From: an uncultured Acidimicrobiales bacterium
GTDB taxonomy: Bacteria > Actinomycetota > Acidimicrobiia > Acidimicrobiales > SHLQ01
Assembly: GCA_938084885.1 (NCBI GenBank)
Contig: CALKGG010000062.1
Location: forward strand, 1 to 36,983
Length of the DNA: 36,983 nt
Reading direction: 5' to 3'
Notes under the pieces: generated by a model
The model's database searches: none
The model's input: only the letters and a program-made list of their open reading frames with translations
What the model was told of the DNA's origin: nothing
Translations under genes and position numbers: made by a program
Shown here: piece after piece, positions 1 to 8,329 of the stretch
Position numbering within the stretch: position 1 is the stretch's first letter
How the letters are laid out: each line of letters begins with the position of its first letter

Positions 1-157
1 CACCTTTGTTTATCCTGATGCACAATCTATGCGGGAAGCGCGGTGTGTCGCGGGGTTAGGGCACGTTTCGTTTCGTAACCTTCGACGGTCTCAACATCTC
101 CGCAACAACACATTTTTCCGGCCCATCGACCTCGTTTCCTGCTCTACGGTGACTTCC

Positions 158-940
158 ATGAAACGAAAGACGCGCGCTGCACTCATTGGTGTTGTGGCAA
201 CCGTTGGTGTTGCCATCGTCGGGTTCTTTGCCCTCCCAGCCTTCCTCGGTTTCGACGCAAAAGGCCCAGTCGAGTTGACGATTGGTGATCGCGCCGCCGA
301 AAGCATCGCCAGTATCTTCGAAGAACCAAACACGACCACCGCGCAGACGAACGCAGTGAGCGAACAGGACGGGGCCGAAGCAGGCGACGACAGCGCCGCC
401 ATTGCATTGGTCGGCGGGGTGTGGAGTATCGCTGGCGATTCGGTCGCTGGCTATCGGGTATTCAAAGACTTTGTTGGAGCCAGCGAGTTCGAAGCGGTCG
501 GGCGTACGTCGACGATCTTTGGCGAACTCGAAATCGAAGGAACGACAGTTACCAGAGCACAGTTCAGCGTCGACATTGCCAGCATCCGCAGCGACGATGA
601 AGGCCGCGACCAGCAATTTCGAGGACCGATCCTCGAGGCTGCGGCCTTTCCCTTCGCGAACTTCACGCTCACCTCACCAATCGATCTGGGCGACGAACCA
701 AAGAACGGCGAACTTGTCACCGTGGACGTCACCGGCGAGATCACACTCAAAGGCGTCACCAGAACCGTCGAGTTTCCTTTGACTGCCCGACTCGTCGGCG
801 ACGAAGTGCAGGTCGCAGGTTCGATCGAGGTGGTGTTCTCGAATTTCGACATCGAGCCACCGAGGACCCCGGTGATCGTCGTGCGAGACACCGGCGTCAT
901 TGAGTTCAGCTTGTTCTTCGAACAGAACCAGACCCTCTAA
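158..940 (+). CDS. YceI-family protein, membrane-anchored or secreted
   Basis: A 260-residue protein. The ATG at 158 is preferred because it opens directly onto a basic stretch (MKRKTR) and a hydrophobic segment (about residues 7-30), a signal anchor or signal peptide; an in-frame start at 29 would put about 43 unlikely residues in front. A short acidic, Thr/Ala-rich linker follows. The C-terminal half is a YceI-like lipocalin-fold domain: the run GEITLKGVTRTVEFPLTARL and the ending FSNFDIEPPRTPVIVVRDTGVIEFSLFF are typical of the family, which binds polyisoprenoid-type lipids. Its place outside the membrane is inferred from the N-terminus. It converges with the next gene at 980. The exact ligand cannot be told. 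Confidence 0.85.
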   Translation: MKRKTRAALIGVVATVGVAIVGFFALPAFLGFDAKGPVELTIGDRAAESIASIFEEPNTTTAQTNAVSEQDGAEAGDDSAAIALVGGVWSIAGDSVAGYRVFKDFVGASEFEAVGRTSTIFGELEIEGTTVTRAQFSVDIASIRSDDEGRDQQFRGPILEAAAFPFANFTLTSPIDLGDEPKNGELVTVDVTGEITLKGVTRTVEFPLTARLVGDEVQVAGSIEVVFSNFDIEPPRTPVIVVRDTGVIEFSLFFEQNQTL

Positions 941-969
941 GCCTCGCGGCGTGTCCCTCGCCCGAGACG

Positions 970-990
970 GCCGCCAGCGCTAACGGCGGC
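970..990. terminator. Possible bidirectional terminator hairpin
   Basis: GCCGCC and GGCGGC form a 6-bp stem with a 9-nt loop, followed on the plus strand by a pyrimidine-rich GCTTCTTCTTTG. It lies between two convergent genes. The right arm overlaps the Lys/Arg-rich C-terminal codons of the minus-strand gene, so the pairing could be a by-product of coding. There is no long T-run. Confidence 0.3.
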
Positions 991-1381
991 GCTTCTTCTT
1001 TGCCTGAGCCGCAACGACAATGTCGTGAAACTTCTGCGCGAAGTTTCGGGGAAGGGCATAGTAGCGGCCCTCGATCTCGACCTTCTTCGCGGGCCAATTG
1101 CTCTCGATGACGAAGTCGGCCTTCGCATCTACACGGACGACCTCTCCAACATCGATCGTGCCCTGATCGAGCTCGGAGAAAAACGGGTCCTTGCCGGTGG
1201 TGGTCATCTCGCACATGAACAAACCCGCCGGCGCCCGAAAGAATGCGTGCACGGCCACCCCAGTGGTGAAGAGCTTCACCTTGGGAAGGGCACCGTCAGA
1301 TGACATGACCAGGACTGCCTCGTGGACAGTCATGGCGGTCTCCTCAGAGAGGTAGTCAGCCAGGTCATCGAGAATCGGCAT
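980..1381 (-). CDS. Unrecognised small protein (133 aa)
   Basis: I do not recognise a family. The ATG at 1381 (MPILDDLADYL) is chosen because the upstream in-frame residues are Cys/Pro/Trp-rich and unlike the rest. The protein is mixed alpha/beta with a conserved-looking core (FFRAPAGLFMCEMTTTGKDPFF, then DQGTIDVGEVVRVDAKADFVIESNW) and a basic tail AKKKRRR. It has no signal peptide or membrane segment, so it is probably cytosolic. The basic tail might touch nucleic acid or membrane, but that is speculation. It stands alone, convergent with the YceI gene and divergent from the proline-rich gene at 1615. Confidence 0.6.
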   Translation of the reverse strand: MPILDDLADYLSEETAMTVHEAVLVMSSDGALPKVKLFTTGVAVHAFFRAPAGLFMCEMTTTGKDPFFSELDQGTIDVGEVVRVDAKADFVIESNWPAKKVEIEGRYYALPRNFAQKFHDIVVAAQAKKKRRR

Positions 1382-1614
1382 GTCCGAACTGTAGATCGCG
1401 CACGTTGCATTCGGCCATAGCGGCCCGGGCTGGCGCACGTTCGGAACAGGTGGTGAACAACGCGCTGTTCTGCGACAACCAGCTCAAGTCGGCTCTGTCG
1501 GGCGCCGAACCACTGAGAACGCCCCTCGGCACGCTGGGCCCGAGGGGCGTAGGAACTCCTCGAGACCTCATCTTCTCGGGAAGGACGCGCACACGCGAAC
1601 GGGAGGTCATGACG

Positions 1615-2262
1615 ATGGATGCATACACACCGTGGGATAGTCCATTAGCCAACACACTCGTCGAGACGTTCTCTCCAGTAGACCCGCCGCCACCGCCATC
1701 CCTACCTCCACAGCCGTCCCCACCGACGCCGACGCCCCCGCCGCCACCGGGTCAGCCACAGTCAAACGGGCAGGCGGCACCGGCAAAACACGCCATGAGC
1801 GGAACGAAAATCGGGTTCCTCGTCGGCGGCGGGCTGCTCGTCCTCATCGCGATACTCGTTGCCCAGGTTGTACTGGGGTGGACGTCCACGAATAACGCGG
1901 TCAACTCGAACGTGCCACGAACAGCCAGCGTGGGAGAGTGCTTTGCTACACACACCGAATCGTTCCAGCCGGTGTCGTGCAGCGAACCCCATCATTTCGA
2001 GGTGTACTCGCTCATCGAGTTTTCTCCCGGCGATCCATATCCAGGGGCTCTTGGCCGCCTCGCAGGCTCGAACATCTGCGTTGACGACTTTGTGGCGTAT
2101 ACGGGCAAGAACTATTTGCTCTCGGACCTTGACTACTCGATTCCATTCCCCACCGAAACAGAGTGGGAAGCCGGCGACCTTGTCACAGTCTGCGCGTTGC
2201 ACCACGTGGCGCTCGATGAGTTGGTCGGCAGCCAACGCTCTGGTCTCGTCAGCGGCAGCTAG
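1615..2262 (+). CDS. Membrane protein with septum-formation-like extracytoplasmic domain
   Basis: Two ATGs occur at 1609 and 1615. GGGAGG at 1601-1606 sits 8 nt before 1615 but only 2 nt before 1609, so 1615 is preferred. The product (215 aa) has a very proline-rich cytoplasmic segment (about residues 22-50), one transmembrane helix (KIGFLVGGGLLVLIAILVA), and an outer domain with four cysteines in the pattern VGECF / VSCSEPHHFEVY / NICVDDF / VCALHH. That spacing matches the actinobacterial 'septum formation' domain family, where paired cysteines and the Cys-x-x-x-His-His motif recur. A role in envelope or division processes is family-level inference. Proline-rich N-termini of this kind are common in actinobacterial membrane proteins. 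Confidence 0.7.
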   Translation: MDAYTPWDSPLANTLVETFSPVDPPPPPSLPPQPSPPTPTPPPPPGQPQSNGQAAPAKHAMSGTKIGFLVGGGLLVLIAILVAQVVLGWTSTNNAVNSNVPRTASVGECFATHTESFQPVSCSEPHHFEVYSLIEFSPGDPYPGALGRLAGSNICVDDFVAYTGKNYLLSDLDYSIPFPTETEWEAGDLVTVCALHHVALDELVGSQRSGLVSGS

Positions 2263-2273
2263 CCGTGCGGCGG

Positions 2274-3695
2274 TTAGAGCTTTGTGCGTAAGAAGCGCGA
2301 CGCAGACTTCTTTACCACTTCGGCATAGGTCGGGTACGCGAAGATCGTGTCCGCCATATCGGTTGCAGTGAGCCGATGTTTCACTGCGAGCGTCAATATC
2401 TGAATCCACTCACCAGCATGTGCGCCAACGCCCGTGGCTCCGAGGATCGTATCGTCGGCGTCCATCACCACTTTGATGAAGCCGCCGACCTTGGAATCGG
2501 TGATGAAACGATCGGTGGCAGCATCGACGGTAAAGATCTGCACCCCATCGTGGGCTTCGCGGGCTTGGGCTTCGGTCATCCCGACATGTCCAATTTCGGG
2601 GTCCGAGAAGATAGCCCACGGCAGCGGATTGATGTCGATTGGATTCGACGTGCCCGACAAGATGTTTCGCACAACGCGTTCGCCTTGGTAATTCGCGACG
2701 TGACTGAACTTCGCGCGTGAGGCAACGTCGCCGATCGCCACGATATGGGGCGCGGTGGTCTGCATTGCCGCATTCACCGTGATCCCGTGACGCGTGGAGT
2801 CGACACCGGCGTTTTCAAGGCCGAGACCGTTGATGTTGGGCACTCGCCCAATGGCGATAAACAGTTGGTCGACGACGATTTTGCGTTGGGTCCTTGCGTT
2901 GCTCGGGCCCTCCTCGATGTCGATGCAAACCTTGCCGTCATCGGTTGTCGAACACACCGTGGCATTCGCGGAAGTAATCATCTCGATACCTTGCTCGGAG
3001 AACTCATCGATCAGATAGCCGGCGACGTCGGGGTCGACCGAGCCGAGGATTCGCTCATTGCGATCAATGATCGTGACCGACGAACCAAATCGGGCCAGCG
3101 ACTGGCCAAGCTCGGCCGAAATGACGCCGCCCCCGAGGAACGCAATGGTCTCGGGCAGCTCACGGATGTCCCAGAAGTTCTCGTTGTTGAGAAACGGCAC
3201 CGGCTCGTCACCCTCGGTCGGCAACAAACGCGGCCCCGACCCAGTCGTAATGATGAAGTTGTCGCCGGTGATCTCGTCATTCCCGATGCGCACCGTGTGG
3301 GCATCGAGGAACGTTGCGCCGCTCGGGTGAATGAAGGTGTCGATACCCATGCCGTGAAAGCGCTCGGGCTGCTCGTGGGCATACACCCCGTCGATGATGC
3401 TCTTGACGTGTTCCATTGCCCGCGAGAACGAAAAGCCTGACTCGACATCGAGCTGTTGGAGGCCGTGTTTCGTGCTGTTTTGTGCTGCCGTGTAGTTCTT
3501 GGCCACGTCGATGAGCGCTTTGGAGGGCACACAACCCGAATGCGTGCATTCACCGCCGATCTTGTGCTTTTCTAGGAGCGCAACCTTGGCGCCGCGGCGC
3601 TGGGCTTCGAACGCCGAGGTAATGCCCCCGCCACCGGCGCCAATGATGACAATGTCGTAGTGGTGCTTGGATGCGTGGTTGACTGCCTCAGACAT
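2274..3695 (-). CDS. FAD/NAD(P)-dependent disulfide oxidoreductase (dihydrolipoamide dehydrogenase / mercuric reductase-like)
   Basis: A 473-aa flavoprotein of the pyridine nucleotide-disulfide oxidoreductase class. The FAD motif GAGGGG is at residues 19-24, the redox disulfide is Cys50-x4-Cys55 in GGECTHSGCVPSKAL, a second GGGVISAELG binds NAD(P)H, and AIGDVAS marks the distal FAD site. In lipoamide dehydrogenase and glutathione reductase the C-terminal acid-base motif is His-Pro-Thr-x-x-Glu; here it is Tyr454-Pro-Thr-Tyr-Ala-Glu459, as in several MerA-like relatives of unknown substrate. It is therefore unlikely to be a plain E3 subunit. The start overlaps the stop of the metallophosphoesterase gene by one base (TAATG), so the two are probably translationally coupled. 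Longer in-frame extension upstream is antisense-like sequence of that neighbour. Confidence 0.85.
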   Translation of the reverse strand: MSEAVNHASKHHYDIVIIGAGGGGITSAFEAQRRGAKVALLEKHKIGGECTHSGCVPSKALIDVAKNYTAAQNSTKHGLQQLDVESGFSFSRAMEHVKSIIDGVYAHEQPERFHGMGIDTFIHPSGATFLDAHTVRIGNDEITGDNFIITTGSGPRLLPTEGDEPVPFLNNENFWDIRELPETIAFLGGGVISAELGQSLARFGSSVTIIDRNERILGSVDPDVAGYLIDEFSEQGIEMITSANATVCSTTDDGKVCIDIEEGPSNARTQRKIVVDQLFIAIGRVPNINGLGLENAGVDSTRHGITVNAAMQTTAPHIVAIGDVASRAKFSHVANYQGERVVRNILSGTSNPIDINPLPWAIFSDPEIGHVGMTEAQAREAHDGVQIFTVDAATDRFITDSKVGGFIKVVMDADDTILGATGVGAHAGEWIQILTLAVKHRLTATDMADTIFAYPTYAEVVKKSASRFLRTKL

Positions 3696-5047
3696 TAGAT
3701 CTGCTCCGTATAGATCGCTTCGGCATCGCCATGAATGCCGGGGACTTGAAAGTAGGTCATCTCGCCGTCTGGTCCGTCGATATCGAGGATGCAAAACGCG
3801 TGATGGTAGTGATCGCCGTCGTGGCCAAGACGACACTCCGGGCCCATGATGGGAGGCCCATCGACCCCCTCGGGCATCACGAGCGTGTCGAGGGTGGTGT
3901 ACGGCTCCCAGATGAGTGAAACCGGTATTGCCCCCGAGCCAATGCACCGACCCCGTTCGAGCCCGACATAAGGCTCGAACGCGGCGAGGTTGTGCTCATG
4001 GCCCCACAACCAAATGTCGATCTCGTTCAAGGAATCTGCGAACTCGTGCATGAACACAGGGTTGACGGCAAGGGGACGGTTGTCCGCATTTCGGGCGATA
4101 TTGCCCGACGCGGTGAACAGTTGGTAGTGCGACAACATGACCGTCTTGCGGCCATCGGCGGTGGCGATTTTGTGTCGATGCCAGTGGGCTTCACGCGGGT
4201 CCACGTTGGGGGCGGCGGCCTGAGCAGACAGTGGGTTACCAATTTCTGGTGGCGCGCCGATTGCGAGCACCTGCCAGTGGTCGTTGCGCAAACAAAAGTA
4301 GCTGGCGGGCTGCCCAAGCTCATCGATCAGCCAGTAGTAGCCCTCTCCACCGGCATACAGGTCGTGGTTTCCAGCGAGGGCGAACACTTGGGTACTGGGT
4401 GGAAGGTGCTCTCGAACAATCGACAAAAAGTGCTCTTGCATTTCCTGTCTGGTTCCCGAGTAGTACACGTCGCCGAGGTGAATAACGATGTCAGGTTGCT
4501 GGTCGCCAATGCATTGCATGACGTTCTTCGCCACGTCGGTGCCGGTGGCCCAATCAGCAATGAACGCAATGCGAACGCTGTCAGATGTGGGTTCGTCTTC
4601 GGGCGACGATCTGTTCGAGGCCGCTGCGGCGAGAGGCAACACGAAGTCCGATATCGACTCGTACTGGCGGTAGGGCACCTCGCTTCGATCATCGTCGAAA
4701 TGCCACAAGGCTGTCGCCCACAGTGGGTCACACGCCGAAAATGCGAGCTCGGCTTCTAGCTCGCGGGCGCGATTCTCATTGCCGGTGGCCTTTGCCATCG
4801 CCAAGCCGAGATACAGGCGAGCGCAGGTCGAAATGAGCTCGCCCGCTGACACATCGGCGGCGAAGTCGAGCGGGTTCTTTCCCGCAGCAACGGAGTCCTC
4901 CATAACCTGACATGCATCGCAGCTCGCCTCCATGATTGGGTGCTGGGAGGCGAGGAGTGTGTCGTCTTGATCGTCGCCACGGACGGCGGCGAGAACAGCG
5001 GACTGCCAGCGGGACATGAACCCCATGGCGTAGGTCTTGATGTCCAT
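3695..5047 (-). CDS. Calcineurin-like metallophosphoesterase
   Basis: A 450-aa protein. Residues 1-145 form an unassigned, helical, Cys-containing region. Residues 158-360 carry the dinuclear-metal phosphoesterase motifs: Asp165 (IADWATGT, with Trp where many members have His), GDVYYSG with Asp193, GNHD at 226-229, SH at 306-307 and GHEH at 349-352. No signal peptide is seen, so it is probably cytosolic. The substrate is not predictable; relatives hydrolyse phosphomonoesters, phosphodiesters or nucleotides. It is first of a coupled pair with the MerA/Lpd-like flavoprotein, whose ATG overlaps its TAA. The missing His of the first motif is seen in some family branches and is not by itself proof of inactivity. 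Confidence 0.82.
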   Translation of the reverse strand: MDIKTYAMGFMSRWQSAVLAAVRGDDQDDTLLASQHPIMEASCDACQVMEDSVAAGKNPLDFAADVSAGELISTCARLYLGLAMAKATGNENRARELEAELAFSACDPLWATALWHFDDDRSEVPYRQYESISDFVLPLAAAASNRSSPEDEPTSDSVRIAFIADWATGTDVAKNVMQCIGDQQPDIVIHLGDVYYSGTRQEMQEHFLSIVREHLPPSTQVFALAGNHDLYAGGEGYYWLIDELGQPASYFCLRNDHWQVLAIGAPPEIGNPLSAQAAAPNVDPREAHWHRHKIATADGRKTVMLSHYQLFTASGNIARNADNRPLAVNPVFMHEFADSLNEIDIWLWGHEHNLAAFEPYVGLERGRCIGSGAIPVSLIWEPYTTLDTLVMPEGVDGPPIMGPECRLGHDGDHYHHAFCILDIDGPDGEMTYFQVPGIHGDAEAIYTEQI

Positions 5048-5114
5048 CTGCCCAATCTAGCTGAGCGGCCCGCATGGAACGACGATTCGCTGGGACGCGG
5101 GTAACCTCGCGCTC

Positions 5115-5699
5115 GTGGGGGACAGTCCAAACGAGATACAGCGCAAAAGAGACAGTGTTCGGTTCACAGACAGTGTTCGGTTCGCAGACAGTGTTCGGTT
5201 CGAGGTGGTCGACCCTCGAAGCCCCGATGCGATTGCGTCGATGTCTGCCTACTTCGACGAGCTCGCCGAACGTTTTCCCGAGGGGTTCGACCCCGGAGAC
5301 ACGCTTGTGGCCGACGCGCACACCTTTGACCATCCCCATGGCGCCTTTGTTGTTGCTCGCGAACCTGGTGAGCGTGCAGCGGTCGAGCGCGACGCGGTCG
5401 CGATTGGATGTGGGGGAGTGCACCATCTCGAAGGCGACTGTGGCGAGATTAAGCGCATGTGGATCGCCCCGGACTGGCGTGGCATGGGGCTTGGTCGATC
5501 ATTACTCGCCGAACTCGAGGCGCACGGCGCTCGCTTGGGTTACCGCACGATCCGGCTCGACACGAACAGCGTGTTGACCGAGGCAATTCACATGTATGAG
5601 TCGGCGGGGTATTCCTCGATCGAGCAATACAACGACAATCCGTTCGCGAAGCGCTGGTTCGAGAAAGTTCTTCAGGGAGCGCCACCGTCGTCGAGATGA
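5115..5699 (+). CDS. GNAT-family N-acetyltransferase with N-terminal hexapeptide repeat
   Basis: A 194-aa protein with a GTG start at 5115. The acetyl-CoA-binding motif is IKRMWIAPDWRGMGLGRSLL (about residues 112-131), and the C-terminal half has the usual TNSVLTEAIHMYESAGY strand-helix pattern. It transfers an acetyl group from acetyl-CoA to an unknown amine; such single-domain members act on small molecules, peptides or protein N-termini. The N-terminus is odd: an 18-bp unit is repeated three times in frame, giving DSVRFT-DSVRFA-DSVRFE just before the first core strand. No ATG lies between the repeat and the domain, so the GTG start is the best available but is not certain. The F420 oxidoreductase gene begins 31 nt downstream on the same strand. 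Confidence 0.8.
   Translation: MGDSPNEIQRKRDSVRFTDSVRFADSVRFEVVDPRSPDAIASMSAYFDELAERFPEGFDPGDTLVADAHTFDHPHGAFVVAREPGERAAVERDAVAIGCGGVHHLEGDCGEIKRMWIAPDWRGMGLGRSLLAELEAHGARLGYRTIRLDTNSVLTEAIHMYESAGYSSIEQYNDNPFAKRWFEKVLQGAPPSSR
5151..5204 (+). repeat. In-frame 18-bp tandem repeat (3 copies)
   Basis: Three consecutive copies of GACAGTGTTCGGTTC plus three variable bases (ACA, GCA, GAG) run at 5151-5168, 5169-5186 and 5187-5204. The period is a multiple of three, so the reading frame of the acetyltransferase is kept and each unit encodes Asp-Ser-Val-Arg-Phe-x. The near identity of the copies suggests recent slippage or duplication. Confidence 0.95.
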
Positions 5700-5730
5700 A
5701 CTGTTTGCGTCGACGCACTACGCTCATCCG

Positions 5731-6693
5731 ATGACACGCCTTGGCTACCAAATTCCGAACTACACGTACCCAGATGTCGATGCAGCGGGGTTGTTTCCGA
5801 AATTGATCGAGCAGGCAAAGGCCGCCGAAGCGGCAGGCTTCGATCGGCTCTTTGTCATGGATCACTTTTATCAATTGCCAGGTATTGGTGATCCCGACGA
5901 CTTCATGCTCGAGTGTTACACCACCCTTGGTGCAATCGCACAGCACACCGAAACGATCGGCCTGTCAGCGCTTGTCACGGGGAACACGTACCGAAACCCG
6001 GCGATTCTTGCAAAGACCGTTACCGCTCTCGACATCGTGTCAGCCGGTCGGGCATCGCTTGGTATTGGTTCGGGCTGGTTTGAGCTCGAACACGACGCGT
6101 ACGGCATTGCGTTCAACTCGTTCACTGAACGATTCGAAAAGCTCGAGGAAGCGCTACAGATCATCATTCCGATGTTGAATGGCGAACGCCCAACGTTCGC
6201 CGGCGACCATTACAACGTGACCGAAGCGGTGAACTCGCCGGCTCCGCTTGGGAAGGTTCCGGTCATGATTGGTGGTTCTGGGGAAAAGAAGACCCTACGG
6301 ATGGTCGCCCAATACGCCGACGAATCGAATCTGGTATGCACCACCGAGGAAATCCCTCGCAAACTCGATGCGCTCGCCGCACATTGTGAGCAGCTTGGAC
6401 GTGACCGTTCTGAGATTGCAGTCACCAAGCTGGTGATGGGCGTCGTGGCACCAACAAAGGAGGCCGCTGAAGCTTCGATCACGGCCTACACCGAACTTCA
6501 CGGTTGGCCTCCCGAGGCTGCGGAGTACATGGCGCCGCTGATGACCGTGGGTGACCCTGACAGTTTTGGCGAGCAAGTCCAAGACATGATCGATGCCGGG
6601 CTCGATGGCATCACGATGAACCTCGCGACTCTCGCCCACGACCCCGACATGATCGCCCTCGCGGGCGAGGTCTGCAACAAGGTCATTCCATAG
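5731..6693 (+). CDS. LLM-class F420-dependent oxidoreductase (Rv1855c-like)
   Basis: A 320-aa luciferase-like monooxygenase-fold protein. The ATG at 5731 begins MTRLGYQIPNYTYPD, the expected first strand of the barrel; the in-frame sequence upstream overlaps the acetyltransferase and is not coding in this frame. Family marks include GFDRLFVMDHFYQLPG, TGNTYRNPAILAKTVTALD, SAGRASLGIGSGWFELEHDAYG and VPVMIGGSGEKKTLR. Such enzymes use the deazaflavin F420 or a flavin to reduce or oxidise small organic substrates in the cytosol; the substrate is unknown. A second member of the same subfamily lies at 25987-26913. A 12-bp direct repeat (TTCCATAGCGGT, 6686-6697 and 6700-6711) spans its stop codon. 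Confidence 0.86.
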   Translation: MTRLGYQIPNYTYPDVDAAGLFPKLIEQAKAAEAAGFDRLFVMDHFYQLPGIGDPDDFMLECYTTLGAIAQHTETIGLSALVTGNTYRNPAILAKTVTALDIVSAGRASLGIGSGWFELEHDAYGIAFNSFTERFEKLEEALQIIIPMLNGERPTFAGDHYNVTEAVNSPAPLGKVPVMIGGSGEKKTLRMVAQYADESNLVCTTEEIPRKLDALAAHCEQLGRDRSEIAVTKLVMGVVAPTKEAAEASITAYTELHGWPPEAAEYMAPLMTVGDPDSFGEQVQDMIDAGLDGITMNLATLAHDPDMIALAGEVCNKVIP

Positions 6694-6787
6694 CGGTCGT
6701 TCCATAGCGGTTGGTCGCGACGAACTGCGCGGCCAGCGAGGTTGGGCGCTAGCCGTTTCCAGAACCGGGCGACCACGTCGTGGCCGA

Positions 6788-7192
6788 CTAGCTGTCGGTG
6801 ACGGTGATTTCGACCGTGTCGGTTTCTACCGCTCCGTCGGCGTCTTCGACGGTCAGCTCGATCGTCCAAACACCAACTTCGTCGACCTGCATGACATTCT
6901 CAAGCGTGAACGCGCAGTCGGTGCTCTCCTCGCGAAGAAACTTGCCGACGTCGTCGACGTTGTCGGCTGGTGTTTCGACGATCTGCCATTGAAAGTTCAC
7001 GATGTCGCCGGTGGATTCGCAACCGTCGAACTCTGGTGCGACCCCAGCCACGACCGAACCGTCGGTGCCGGCGTTTGCCGATGTGGCTTCGCTCGATCCG
7101 CCGCATGCGCCAAGAACGATCACGAACGACGTTGCAAGCGCGCATTTTTGGGTCCGAGTCAGTGCCCTGTGTGGACGTGTTCTACTCAACAT
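6788..7192 (-). CDS. Small lipoprotein with PKD/Ig-like fold
   Basis: A 134-aa protein. The N-terminus is basic then hydrophobic and ends in a lipobox, VLGAC with Cys30 as the predicted lipid-modified residue, followed by a Gly/Ser/Ala linker. The mature part has a beta-sandwich look: CESTGDIVNFQWQIVETP and VGVWTIELTVEDADGAVETDTVEITVTDS resemble the last strands of PKD-like domains. Two mature cysteines (CESTG and DCAF) could pair outside the membrane. It would be tethered to the outer face of the cytoplasmic membrane. No function can be assigned. It is flanked convergently by the F420 oxidoreductase and divergently by the aldo/keto reductase. Confidence 0.68.
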   Translation of the reverse strand: MLSRTRPHRALTRTQKCALATSFVIVLGACGGSSEATSANAGTDGSVVAGVAPEFDGCESTGDIVNFQWQIVETPADNVDDVGKFLREESTDCAFTLENVMQVDEVGVWTIELTVEDADGAVETDTVEITVTDS

Positions 7193-7351
7193 GTGACCAG
7201 TGTCTCACACGGCTTTGGGGTGGCACCAGATCCTTACCAATTGTTCCGATTCGATCCGGATGAATCGATGCTGCCAATCTGAAGCTTCACTCGGTGAAGA
7301 CACCGTTGGGCCCACCAACGGGTTGGACGCAGGCAGAAGAGGAACAGCGAG

Positions 7352-8248
7352 ATGCAGAACGCCCACGGCGAGGACCACAACGCTTCCGGCACCACGACAT
7401 CACGCGCCGCTAGTGGTGATGCAGCGGGCGTTGCCCTCACGTTGAACTCTGGGGCCACGATTCCTGCAGTCGGGTTTGGCACGTTCAAACTCGAGCCGTC
7501 GATCGCCACAGCTTCGGTTCTGGCTGCGCTCGACGTTGGCTACCGACTCATCGACACGGCACGGATGTATGGCAACGAGGCCGAGGTCGGCGAGGCGGTT
7601 CGGCGCTCGGGACTCGCTCGAGACGAAATCTTTGTCACGAGCAAGCTCTGGAACACCAGCCATGCCACCAACGACGCACTTGCCGACTTCGACAACACGT
7701 TGGCCGATCTCAACATTGACTACCTCGACTTGTTTTTGATCCACTGGCCAGTTCCGGCGGCCGACAACTATGTCGAGGCATGGCGGGCGTTAGAGCACAT
7801 TGTCGAGTCGGGCCGCTGCCGATCCATCGGGGTTTCGAATTTCCAACCAGCGCACCTCGACCGTCTCGCCGAGGTGAGTGGCGTTGTCCCAGCGGTCAAT
7901 CAGATCGAGCTGCATCCGTACCTGTCGCAAGGCGACGTTCGCGCCGTCAACGCCGATCGGGGGATCATCACCCAGGCGTGGTCGCCAATTGCTCGAGGTC
8001 GCGTGCTGAACGACCAGCGGCTAGTGGCGATCGGCGAGGCGGCAGGCAAAACCGCAGCCCAGGTCACGCTGCGTTGGCACCTGCAACGTGGCGATATCGC
8101 GATTCCCAAGTCATCGAAGCCCGAGTCGATCGCGGAGAACTTCGACATCTTCGATTTCGAACTCTCCGCACGTGATATGGCCGCGATCGATGCGCTCAAC
8201 CAGGGCCTCCGCGTTGGGCCCCACCCGGACGAGTTCAACAGTCGGTAG
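7352..8248 (+). CDS. Aldo/keto reductase
   Basis: A 298-aa NADPH-dependent aldo/keto reductase of the 2,5-diketo-gluconate reductase-like group. The full catalytic tetrad is visible: Asp68 (LIDTA), Tyr73 (MYGNE), Lys98 (VTSKLW) and His131 (FLIHWP). Other marks are SIGVSNFQPAHLDRL, NQIELHPYLSQ and the cofactor-binding IPKSSKPESIAENFDIFDF. It reduces aldehydes or ketones in the cytosol; the physiological substrate is not inferable. The first 25 or so residues are polar and low-complexity, and no good alternative start lies before the first strand (VALTLNSG). It probably has its own promoter in the gap with the divergent lipoprotein gene. Confidence 0.92.
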   Translation: MQNAHGEDHNASGTTTSRAASGDAAGVALTLNSGATIPAVGFGTFKLEPSIATASVLAALDVGYRLIDTARMYGNEAEVGEAVRRSGLARDEIFVTSKLWNTSHATNDALADFDNTLADLNIDYLDLFLIHWPVPAADNYVEAWRALEHIVESGRCRSIGVSNFQPAHLDRLAEVSGVVPAVNQIELHPYLSQGDVRAVNADRGIITQAWSPIARGRVLNDQRLVAIGEAAGKTAAQVTLRWHLQRGDIAIPKSSKPESIAENFDIFDFELSARDMAAIDALNQGLRVGPHPDEFNSR

Positions 8249-8329
8249 GCGCGGTCTCGGCGTGCCCGTGGCGAGAATGCGCCAAATTCCCCATGAATGC
8301 GGCATTGGTTCGTTTCTACTGTCGTGGAG

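Noticed and set aside
3695..3947. N-terminal extension of the MerA/Lpd-like flavoprotein
   Set aside because: The added 84 residues overlap the metallophosphoesterase and look like shadow translation; the internal ATG at 3695 precedes the FAD motif at the normal distance.
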